Shown here piece by piece: positions 1 to 6,442 of a DNA stretch of 9,171 nucleotides. This stretch comes from Pseudomonadota bacterium (GTDB lineage Bacteria; Pseudomonadota; Gammaproteobacteria; Pseudomonadales; UBA5518), in contig CAUJIL010000132.1 of NCBI GenBank assembly GCA_963204845.1, positions 1-9,171 of the forward strand, read 5' to 3'. A program made the position numbers and the translations under genes. Positions within the stretch are counted from its first letter, which is position 1. Every line of letters begins with the position of its first letter. The notes beneath the pieces are model-generated. The model saw only the letters and a program-made list of their open reading frames with translations, made no database searches and had not been told where the DNA came from.

Positions 1-159
1 GTTGTTGAACTGGTACGCCTTCCAGCCCTGGCGGAGGTCGAACTCGCGCAGCAGCTCGAGGAACGCGTACTCGGCGGCGTTGATGCGCTGTGCGTGGTCG
101 ACGAGTTCCTGCTCGAGCTCGTCCAGCGAACGGCGGGGAAGCCTGAACAGCGCGGTCAT
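1..159 (-). CDS. DUF222/13E12-type HNH endonuclease, N-terminal 53 residues (cut by window edge)
   Basis: Only the first 53 codons are in the window; the gene continues off the left edge. The visible peptide begins MTALFRLPRRSLDELEQELV and continues with an INAAEYAFLELLREFD stretch and GW at residues 45-46. This pattern is typical of the start of the DUF222 (13E12 repeat) domain that precedes a C-terminal HNH nuclease motif. The HNH part is not visible, so the nuclease assignment rests on family knowledge. The ATG at 159-157 is chosen because AAGGAG lies 6 nt upstream on the minus strand, and the helical start suits the family. A LexA box 28 nt upstream of the start codon suggests SOS induction. 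Several 13E12 family genes in Mycobacterium tuberculosis are known to be DNA-damage inducible, which makes this control plausible. The cellular role of these proteins is poorly known. Another helical N-terminal domain cannot be excluded. Confidence 0.65.
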   Translation of the reverse strand, partial: MTALFRLPRRSLDELEQELVDHAQRINAAEYAFLELLREFDLRQGWKAYQFNN

Positions 160-165
160 CGGAAG

Positions 166-171
166 CTCCTT
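166..171 (-). promoter_or_regulatory. Ribosome binding site of the DUF222/HNH gene
   Basis: Read on the minus strand this is AAGGAG, followed by a 6-nt spacer (CTTCCG) and the ATG at 159-157. It is a strong Shine-Dalgarno at ideal spacing and fixes the start of the partial gene. Confidence 0.75.
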
Positions 172-187
172 TTCGCGAGGGCGCGAT

Positions 188-207
188 AACTGTTTAACCA
201 TACAGTA
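188..207 (-). promoter_or_regulatory. LexA (SOS) box upstream of the DUF222/HNH gene
   Basis: The plus strand reads AACTGTTTAACCATACAGTA, which contains the invariant CTGT-N8-ACAG core. It matches the E. coli consensus TACTGTATATATATACAGTA at 15 of 20 positions by eye. The site is AT-rich within GC-rich flanks and lies 28 nt upstream of the divergent DUF222/HNH start codon. On the minus strand a TAGAAT hexamer (212-207), a good -10 candidate, abuts and slightly overlaps the box, so LexA bound here would block RNA polymerase. No convincing -35 element is seen. The hydrolase start on the other strand is 137 nt away, so control of that gene is less likely. Confidence 0.82.
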
Positions 208-259
208 TTCTATCGGCGCAACGTGATCACGGGAAGGAACGTGTGGTTACAAGAGACCG

Positions 260-280
260 CGTTGAAATTCCATTTCATCG
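260..280. promoter_or_regulatory. Operator-like palindrome upstream of the hydrolase
   Basis: TGAAAT (263-268) and ATTTCA (272-277) are perfect inverted arms around a 3-nt centre (TCC). The symmetry resumes after one mismatch with CG at 260-261 and 278-280 side pairing, giving an imperfect 21-bp dyad. It is AT-rich in a GC-rich context and lies about 64 bp upstream of the hydrolase start. TTGAAA at 262-267 resembles a -35 hexamer, but no good -10 follows at 17 bp. A shorter perfect palindrome, CGTGATCACG, lies at 222-231. A dimeric repressor site is the natural reading, but no regulator gene is in the window to support it. Confidence 0.35.
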
Positions 281-330
281 TGCGGGCGCGTTCGCGCACC
301 GGATCGAGATAAGCTGTCGCATCATTTGCC

Positions 331-338
331 GGAGGGAG
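331..338 (+). promoter_or_regulatory. Ribosome binding site of the hydrolase
   Basis: The sequence GGAGGGAG ends 5 nt before the ATG at 344-346. It decides this start over an in-frame TTG at 326, which has no Shine-Dalgarno and would place the purine-rich tract inside the coding region. Confidence 0.7.
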
Positions 339-343
339 AGGCG

Positions 344-1228
344 ATGGGCATTGTGATACGCGAGATCGAGGCGAACGGCATGCGCTTCCGCTGCCGCGAG
401 ACGGGTGTCGGCGGCGAGCCGGTGATGCTGCTGCACGGATTTCCGGAAACCTCGTGCATGTGGCTGCCGCTGCTCGATCGGCTGGAGGCCGAGGGCTATC
501 ACGCGCTCGCTCCGGACCAGCGGGGATACAGTCCCGGAGCCAGGCCGGAAGGGATCGCGAACTACGATTACGCCGCGATCGCCTCGGACGTGTTCGCGCT
601 CGCCGACGCGCTGGGCTGGCACCGTTTCCACCTGGTCGGGCACGACTGGGGCGCCGGCGCCGGCTGGTCCGCGCTGGCGGTCGATCCGGCGCGTATCGCG
701 AGCTGGACGGCGCTCTCGGTGCCGCATCTCGGCGCCTTCGGCAACGCGATCCGCAGCGACGCGGACCAGGCCCGGCGCAGCGGGTACATCTCGCACTTCC
801 AGACGCCCGGGGTCGCCGAGGCGGAGTTCGCCGCGGACGGTTGCGCGCTGCTGCAACAGGTCTGGAGCGCCTGCGACGACGCCACCCGGGCGGACTATCT
901 GGAAGTGTTCTCCCAGCCCGGGGCGTTGCGTGCGACGCTCGACTGGTACCGCGGCACGCGGGGCATCGATCCGCACGACGAGCGCGTGCATTTCGGCCCG
1001 GTGGCCACGCCGACGCTGTTCATCTGGGGCAACAGCGATATGGCGATCGGCCGCGCCGCCGTCGAGGCGGGACATCGGTCGATGAGCGGCCCGTACCGCT
1101 TCGTCGAACTAGATGCCGGGCACTGGCTGATGCAGGAGGCGCCGCAGCGTGTCGTCGCCGAAGTCCTGGAGATGTTGGGCGCGAATTCGATTCACGACAG
1201 CGACGCGATCCGCTGGCGCAACCAGTGA
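344..1228 (+). CDS. Alpha/beta-fold hydrolase, epoxide hydrolase/dehalogenase type
   Basis: This is a 294-residue cytoplasmic alpha/beta hydrolase with no signal peptide, normal in length for the family. The oxyanion-hole motif HGFPE is at residues 31-35 and DQRGYSPGARP starts at 58. The nucleophile elbow is VGHDWGAG, so the nucleophile is Asp101 rather than Ser. The acid is probably Asp232 (WGNSDM) and the base His260 (DAGHW). An Asp nucleophile inside HDWG is typical of soluble epoxide hydrolases and haloalkane dehalogenases, which act through an ester intermediate. Cap-domain tyrosines that could activate an epoxide include Tyr202 (WYRG) and possibly Tyr148, so epoxide hydrolase is favoured but the substrate is unknown. 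The conserved core ends near residue 280. Codons 283-294 and the stop overlap the 3' end of jetD on the opposite strand. The gene is probably monocistronic, preceded by a palindrome that could be an operator. Confidence 0.88.
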   Translation: MGIVIREIEANGMRFRCRETGVGGEPVMLLHGFPETSCMWLPLLDRLEAEGYHALAPDQRGYSPGARPEGIANYDYAAIASDVFALADALGWHRFHLVGHDWGAGAGWSALAVDPARIASWTALSVPHLGAFGNAIRSDADQARRSGYISHFQTPGVAEAEFAADGCALLQQVWSACDDATRADYLEVFSQPGALRATLDWYRGTRGIDPHDERVHFGPVATPTLFIWGNSDMAIGRAAVEAGHRSMSGPYRFVELDAGHWLMQEAPQRVVAEVLEMLGANSIHDSDAIRWRNQ

Positions 1229-2370
1229 TATCCCACGCGTTCCTGCTCGAGCCGCATGCGCGGCTGGATGCGGTCGAAGCGCAGATCGTCGTACAGCGCG
1301 GCTTCGTCCGGTGTCAGCCGATCCAGCACATGGCGCGCCGGGTCGGGTTCCTCTGTCCAGTGTTCACGGTGGGCGAGCAGGGTCGCACGGTCCATCAGGA
1401 ACGATGCTGCCTGCGGCAGGTGACCGCGCAACTGGTCGAGGATCGCGAAGCCGTGCGTGTCGATGTCGCCCCAGTAGTACACCGCACAGCGGCCGAGCCA
1501 TGCGACGTCGGCGAGGTTGGCCCAGCCGTAACCGGCACCGAAGATGACGATGGACCCGCGGACCGGCGCAAAGGCCAGGAAGTTCGTTTCGTTCTCGGTG
1601 ATGAACACCCGGCTCAGCGGCAGCGTCAGTGAAGCGAAGCTCGCCGCGTCGAGCGTGATGTCGGGATGTGCGTGGTCGCCGGGGATGCACTGCAGCGCCG
1701 GGTCGAGCACGCGAAAGCGGATCCGCAGCGGCTTGTCGAGGAAACCGAACCGTCGGGTGAACCGGGCGACGCCGGTCGCCGTGGCGTCGATGGCGTTCGC
1801 AGGCATGGCCAGGTCCAGCAGTTCGCCCAGTACGCCGCGATGCGCCTCGATGAACTTGCTGTCCACTCCCGGCGCATCCACTTGTCGCAGGTAGATGCCG
1901 GGACGCGGGTGTGCCTGCAGCCATTCGACGACGGCCAGCAGACGATCCCAGCGGGCGTGGAGTTCCAGCGCCTGGTGCGGTCGCCGTTCGAGCCATGCCA
2001 GCACCGCGGGCTGCCTTGCAGCGGTGCGCTGCCACAGGGTGCGGAATCGCTGTGCCGCGGGCGCCTGGCCGATCAGCGCCAGCGCGTCGTCGAGCGAATC
2101 GATCCAGACGGCGGCCGGCACGCGCTGGCGGCCCTGCACCCGATGCGTCCACTCGCGCCACTCGATGCGCACCCGCGGTGTGTCCGTTACGGTGCGGATC
2201 CAGTCACGCACGGCCTCGAAGCGATCGGACAGATCGTTCGCCTGTGGCGTCCTCAGCTGCAGGCGCAGCGGCCAGTCGAGCCCGGGGCCGACGCAGTCGC
2301 GCAGCAACTCACCGCGATCCCAGCGGCGTTGCACCTGAGCGCGCAACTCGACCGCGGTGGACCAATTCAT
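1192..2370 (-). CDS. jetD: Wadjet nuclease subunit JetD (DUF3322/DUF2220, Toprim fold)
   Basis: JetD is the plasmid-cutting subunit of the Wadjet system, related to MksG/EptD and to the Toprim part of topoisomerase VI/Spo11. The 392-residue protein has an N-terminal DUF3322-like arm (about 1-190) and a C-terminal DUF2220 Toprim region (about 210-392). Visible motifs are VDSKFIEAH (169-177), LRIRFRVLDP (215-224), the acidic ITENETNF with candidate catalytic Glu259, and YYWGDIDTHG with Asp302 and Asp304 as expected metal ligands. RLEQERV (373-379) is another family-typical stretch. Start: the ATG at 2370-2368 overlaps the jetC stop as ATGA. A longer frame reaching 2646 would run back through jetC and lacks support. 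There is no good Shine-Dalgarno next to the ATG, so translation is probably coupled to jetC. The stop codon lies inside the convergent hydrolase gene, leaving no room for a terminator before it. No disruption is seen. Confidence 0.93.
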   Translation of the reverse strand: MNWSTAVELRAQVQRRWDRGELLRDCVGPGLDWPLRLQLRTPQANDLSDRFEAVRDWIRTVTDTPRVRIEWREWTHRVQGRQRVPAAVWIDSLDDALALIGQAPAAQRFRTLWQRTAARQPAVLAWLERRPHQALELHARWDRLLAVVEWLQAHPRPGIYLRQVDAPGVDSKFIEAHRGVLGELLDLAMPANAIDATATGVARFTRRFGFLDKPLRIRFRVLDPALQCIPGDHAHPDITLDAASFASLTLPLSRVFITENETNFLAFAPVRGSIVIFGAGYGWANLADVAWLGRCAVYYWGDIDTHGFAILDQLRGHLPQAASFLMDRATLLAHREHWTEEPDPARHVLDRLTPDEAALYDDLRFDRIQPRMRLEQERVGYHWLRQRIASLS

Positions 2371-5300
2371 GGCGACGTCCCGCTCTCCGCGGACTTGCGC
2401 GCCTTGAACTCCTCGATCGTGAGGCACCGCAGCCGCGAGTCGCGTCCGCCCTCGTTGTGCACGAAACCCACGCTGGAGACGAAGGGTTCGATGATGTGGA
2501 TCTTCTGCAGCGGCGTGACGATCAGCAACTGCAGATTGAGCTCCTGGAACAGTCGCAATCCGTACTGGGCCGATTCGTCCGAGCCGCGCCCGAAGGCTTC
2601 GTCGATCACCACGAAACGGAACGAGCGCGAGCGTACCGCTCCCCACTCGAGACCGAACTGGTAGGCGAGGCTCGCGGCCAGCACCGTGTAGGCCAGTTTC
2701 TCCTTCTGGCCTCCCGATTTGCCGCCCGAATCCGAGTAGTGTTCGTGTTCGCTGTGGTCGGCGCGCCAGCGTTCGCTGGCCGAAAACAGGAACCAGTTAC
2801 GCACGTCGGTCACCTTGGCGGTCCAGCGCCGATCCACGTCGGACAGGCCCTCGCGTCCGCGGAAACGGTCGATGATCGCCTTGACCTGCAGGAACTTGGC
2901 CTCGGAATACTGCTCGTCCTGCGATCCGGTCAGCGCGCCTTCGGTGCAGGCGCGCAATTCCTGCTGAAAGTCCCGGATCTCGCCGTCGGGGCTCGGTTGC
3001 GCGACCAGTCTGATGTAGCGCCCCGGGTTGTAGTCGATCACCTGCAGCGAGCGGTTGATGAAGTCCACACGTTCGCGGATCGTTTCGCGCTCGCGTGCGA
3101 GCTGCGCATTGAAGTTCGCGATTTCGTTGATGGTGTTGACGTTCAGCAGCTCCTTGAAGCGGGCCTCGAAGCGGGGCAGGTCGTCGCGCTGCAGTCCATC
3201 GAGCAGGCGCGCGTACTCGTCCAGCGCCGCGAGGCTCACGTCCATCTCGACCGTCTCGGCCTTGAACTCCTCCTTGAATCCGCGCATGGCGTTGGCTATC
3301 CGCACGGTGAGGTTCGCGAGGCGCTTGTCACTGGCGTCGATGCGGTCCTGCAGCCAGGTGCGCAGCTCGCGTTCCCGGTTGTCACAGGACTCGACCGACA
3401 ACTGGTGTTCACCGAGCGCCTCCCGACGCCAGCCGTCGAGACGCGTCGCGCGAGTCTCGTCGATCGGTGCGGCCTCGCACACGGCGCGCTCCTGATCCCG
3501 GAGCTCCTCAGCCGTTTCGATCCGGCCCTTGATCTCGCCGCGCCGCCCGAGCGCCTCGTTCAGTCTGGTGTCGATCCCGCTCAGCCGCTCGCGCGCGTCC
3601 TGCAGCTGCCGGCCGAGTTCCTGCAGCGTATTCGACGCCCGCTCGAGGCGATCGCGCTCGTCGGTGAGCGCCGCGATCTCGCGCACCGGGCATTGCCAGT
3701 CGATGTCGGCGAAGCGCGTGAACTCCTCCAGACGGGCCAGTGCGTCGAGACGGTCCTGGAGCTGCCTACGTTCCTCGAGGATTCCGGCAATGCGCGTGCC
3801 CAGCGCGGCCAGCTGCGCTTCCAGACGTTCGCGCTGGTCCTGCAGCGCGCGCAGCTTGTCCGTGTTGCTCCATCCCAGCACGTAGCGGCTGCGGTCGTCG
3901 ATACGGCTGCGGTCGTCCTTTTCGTGGCGTCCGGTCGGATCCTTGATCTGGCCGCTCAGCGTGATCGCGCGCGCCTCGCGACGGAACTGCTCGGCGGTAT
4001 CGCAGCAGGCCATGTCGAAGCGGTGGCGCAGCTCCCGCTCGAGCCACTCGTAATGCGCCGAGTCCGGTTTGACGGCGAGCTTCGTCACCAGCGACTGCGG
4101 GTGAAGACGGGCGCCGGCGCTGTCCTTTCCGGGGCGTACGTGGAAATAGACGAGGCGGGCGTTCAGGTGCTGGCGGTTCACCCAGTCGGCCACCGCGCGG
4201 TAGTGTTCCTCGGGTACCAGCAAGGAAAGGCCGAAGCCGCGCAGCAGGCGCTCCGCCGCACCTTCCCATTCGCGCTGGTCTTCGCGCACCTGGATCAGTT
4301 CGCCGGCGAACGGCAGCTCGTCCTCCGCGATCGCCAGCGCCTGGCACAATGCGTCGCGGATGCGCACCTGTGCTGCCTCGATATTGCTCCTGCGACGCTT
4401 CAGGCTCTCGATCTCCTGGGCCAGCCTGCCATGTTCCTCGCGCCCCTTGCGCAGCGCGAACGATTCCTCGCTCTCACGGTTCTCGAGATCGGCGATACCT
4501 TGACGCAGCGATTCCGCGCGCGCACCGATCGACGCTTGGCGGCCCAGGAACTCCGCCTCGTCGGCGGGTGGCGGCTCCTCGATGCGCGCCAGCAGCTCGG
4601 CGTAGCGCCCGGCGCGCTGCAGGCGCTGGTTTTTGTCCGCTTCCTTGCGACCGATCTCGGCGTTCAGGTGCTCGAGACGGTCGCCGCCGTTGTCGCGCAC
4701 GGCGCGCTCGAGGTTGCCGACTTCGGCGCGCTCGGCGTCGCGCTCGACGCTCAGCCGACCGATCTGCGCCTCGAACCGCGCGGCATCCTGTGCGAGCAGC
4801 GCGAGTCGCCGCTCGAGCAATTCACCCTTGAGCGTGGCGAAGTAGGGCCGCAACGCATCGCGCCCGTCGCGGAGCTCCCTAATTTCCCCGGTGAGCGCTT
4901 CATGCCGATTCCCGTCGGCGACCAGGGGTGTGAGCAACTCGACCTGACGCTTGGCCCGCAGCACGGAGCGATGCGCGCGGTCGAGATCGTCGAAATGATC
5001 GATCAGCGCTTCGAGACGACCGCCCACATCGAAGGGCTCCAGCATGTGGCTGCGAACGAAGTCCGTGAGGTTGCCGACCGATTTCATCGAAACCGTCTGG
5101 TGGAACAGTTCCAGCGCCTGCTCGTGCTCGATGCCGAAGCGCCGGCGGAACCATGCGCCGTAGGGTGGAAAGCTGTCCCAGAGCTCGCAGCTTCCCGCGC
5201 GCAGCCGTTTGCGCAACGCGCCGACGTCGTTGCCGAAGCCCGCGAAGTCCCCGGCGATCGACAGTGCCCGCTCGGCCGCGACGAACAGGCGCGCCGGCTG

Positions 5301-5744
5301 ACCCTGCGGCTCCTTGAGCCAGAACACCTGCGCCAGCGTCACCGATTGCCCGTAGCCCTCGTTGCGAAACACGCCGAGAATCACCGTGTAGCTGGACGCA
5401 TCGCGCAATGCCACGGGGCGGGAAGTGCCGGTTACCTCGTTGCGTTCGCTCTTGTAGTGGCCGAGCACGTAGGATCGCAGGCTGCGCTCGCGCGAGTCGG
5501 CGCCGGCCGCCTTGTTGTAGGCGACGCGGTGCGCCGGTACCAGCAGGGTGGTGAGGGCATCGACCAGCGTGGATTTGCCCGAACCGATGTCGCCGGTCAG
5601 CAGGCCGTTGTGGCCGTCGAGTTCGAAGCGCCACACGCGGCGGTCGAAGGTGCCCCAGTTCAACACCTCGAGCCGCTGCAGTCTGAACCCCACACGGGTG
5701 TCGTCGGCCACGAAATCCAGCGCGAGACTCGCTTCGTCAGTCAT
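2367..5744 (-). CDS. jetC: Wadjet SMC-like ATPase JetC (MksB/MukB type)
   Basis: JetC is the SMC motor of Wadjet. ATP-driven dimers extrude DNA loops and present small circles to JetD. The protein has 1125 residues, the usual size. The N-terminal head has Walker A GDIGSGKST at 51-59 (Lys57). A long coiled coil runs roughly 255-465, a hinge lies about 470-625, and a return coiled coil runs from about 628 to 930. The C-terminal head has the signature SGGQKEK at 1010-1016 and Walker B FVVIDEAF with Asp1048 and Glu1049, followed by GRGSDES and a switch-like LLIVTPLQ stretch. All ATPase motifs are intact, so a functional motor is expected. The ATG at 5744 overlaps the end of jetB by 8 bp and has GGGGA about 6 nt upstream. 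A 21-codon upstream extension lies inside jetB and is rejected. The stop overlaps the jetD start. MksB of the MksBEF(G) complex is the nearest alternative name for the same fold. Confidence 0.95.
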   Translation of the reverse strand: MTDEASLALDFVADDTRVGFRLQRLEVLNWGTFDRRVWRFELDGHNGLLTGDIGSGKSTLVDALTTLLVPAHRVAYNKAAGADSRERSLRSYVLGHYKSERNEVTGTSRPVALRDASSYTVILGVFRNEGYGQSVTLAQVFWLKEPQGQPARLFVAAERALSIAGDFAGFGNDVGALRKRLRAGSCELWDSFPPYGAWFRRRFGIEHEQALELFHQTVSMKSVGNLTDFVRSHMLEPFDVGGRLEALIDHFDDLDRAHRSVLRAKRQVELLTPLVADGNRHEALTGEIRELRDGRDALRPYFATLKGELLERRLALLAQDAARFEAQIGRLSVERDAERAEVGNLERAVRDNGGDRLEHLNAEIGRKEADKNQRLQRAGRYAELLARIEEPPPADEAEFLGRQASIGARAESLRQGIADLENRESEESFALRKGREEHGRLAQEIESLKRRRSNIEAAQVRIRDALCQALAIAEDELPFAGELIQVREDQREWEGAAERLLRGFGLSLLVPEEHYRAVADWVNRQHLNARLVYFHVRPGKDSAGARLHPQSLVTKLAVKPDSAHYEWLERELRHRFDMACCDTAEQFRREARAITLSGQIKDPTGRHEKDDRSRIDDRSRYVLGWSNTDKLRALQDQRERLEAQLAALGTRIAGILEERRQLQDRLDALARLEEFTRFADIDWQCPVREIAALTDERDRLERASNTLQELGRQLQDARERLSGIDTRLNEALGRRGEIKGRIETAEELRDQERAVCEAAPIDETRATRLDGWRREALGEHQLSVESCDNRERELRTWLQDRIDASDKRLANLTVRIANAMRGFKEEFKAETVEMDVSLAALDEYARLLDGLQRDDLPRFEARFKELLNVNTINEIANFNAQLARERETIRERVDFINRSLQVIDYNPGRYIRLVAQPSPDGEIRDFQQELRACTEGALTGSQDEQYSEAKFLQVKAIIDRFRGREGLSDVDRRWTAKVTDVRNWFLFSASERWRADHSEHEHYSDSGGKSGGQKEKLAYTVLAASLAYQFGLEWGAVRSRSFRFVVIDEAFGRGSDESAQYGLRLFQELNLQLLIVTPLQKIHIIEPFVSSVGFVHNEGGRDSRLRCLTIEEFKARKSAESGTSP

Positions 5745-6420
5745 CCTTCGTCCCCTTCGCATCGCCGGCCGTGGCCAGCGCCGTGCGGTAGCCCTCCAGT
5801 CGCGCATCGAAGTCGGCCAGCCACTGCGCGTCGACGAAGGCTTTCAGGATGCGCCTGACCTCGTATAACCCCCGATCCTGCGTGCTGCCGGCCGTGGGCT
5901 TCAGCCGGCGCAGGAAGCCGAGATCGACCACCTTGCCGATCGTCGCGTCCACGCGGTCGACCAGACGTGCCTCGTTGCTGCCGTCGGGGAGGAATACCCG
6001 CATCAGTTCCGCGATTTCGTCGCGCGACAGGACCAGGCGCAGTTCGCCACCGCCGGCGTCGAATTCCGCGAGGCGCTTGCGCAGCAACGCGAGCATCAGG
6101 CTCACGGCGTAGGAAAGTGGCCGGCGCGCGACCAGCCTGGGCAGGCGGGGCCCGGCGTCGGCCTCGCCCGGATCCGGACGGCCGCTCAGGAACGCATGAC
6201 CTTCGGCCTCGTCGAGCACCAGGTCGAGCAGCAGCACCGCGGCGTATTCGCGAACACGCGCCTGCAGGCGCAGCAGGCTGGCCCACACGTGCTCGTCGTC
6301 GTCGCGATACAGCACGCCCTTCAGCAGGTACACCAGCAAGGTCGACAGTTCGGGCACCGCGGGCAGCGCGCCGAGCGTGGGATCGGGTTCGGGCGCATCG
6401 AACGCCTCGCTGTTGATCAT
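5737..6420 (-). CDS. jetB: Wadjet KITE-like subunit JetB (DUF4194)
   Basis: JetB is the MksE/EptB-like accessory subunit of the Wadjet SMC complex. It is a dimer of winged-helix (KITE) domains that binds the JetA kleisin and DNA near the JetC heads. The 227-residue protein has an acidic, flexible start (1-20) and a helical segment with LSTLLVYLLKGVLYRDDD at 25-42. Then come RPLSYAVSLMLALLRKRLAEF (start 100), the LVLSRDEIAELM segment (129-140), and VVDLGFLRRL (164-173), which looks like a winged-helix recognition region. This order and length match DUF4194 proteins. The ATG at 6420 is preceded on the minus strand by GGAG at 6 nt spacing and lies 22 bp after the jetA stop. Its last codons overlap the jetC start (ATGACTGA), which suggests translational coupling. 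The assignment rests on family resemblance plus the conserved gene order. Confidence 0.9.
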   Translation of the reverse strand: MINSEAFDAPEPDPTLGALPAVPELSTLLVYLLKGVLYRDDDEHVWASLLRLQARVREYAAVLLLDLVLDEAEGHAFLSGRPDPGEADAGPRLPRLVARRPLSYAVSLMLALLRKRLAEFDAGGGELRLVLSRDEIAELMRVFLPDGSNEARLVDRVDATIGKVVDLGFLRRLKPTAGSTQDRGLYEVRRILKAFVDAQWLADFDARLEGYRTALATAGDAKGTKDD

Positions 6421-6442
6421 CGTGTTCTCCGTCGGTGCAGCG

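Noticed and set aside
454..1632. A plus-strand open frame of 392 codons covering the hydrolase and the end of jetD.
   Set aside because: It is Arg/Ala-rich and out of frame with the hydrolase, the usual by-product of GC-rich DNA.
3886..3917. A 14-bp direct repeat with 18-bp period in jetC, encoding DDRSRI then DDRSRY.
   Set aside because: I recall a similar DDR-rich pair in this part of related JetC proteins, so it is more likely a conserved hinge-edge motif than a recent duplication or a DNA-level element.
1911..5858. A plus-strand open frame of about 1315 codons antisense to jetC and part of jetD.
   Set aside because: It is codon-aligned with jetC, so it stays open simply because jetC uses no TTA, CTA or TCA codons, as expected at high GC. 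Its translation has no recognisable domain, while the opposite strand encodes a clear SMC ATPase.
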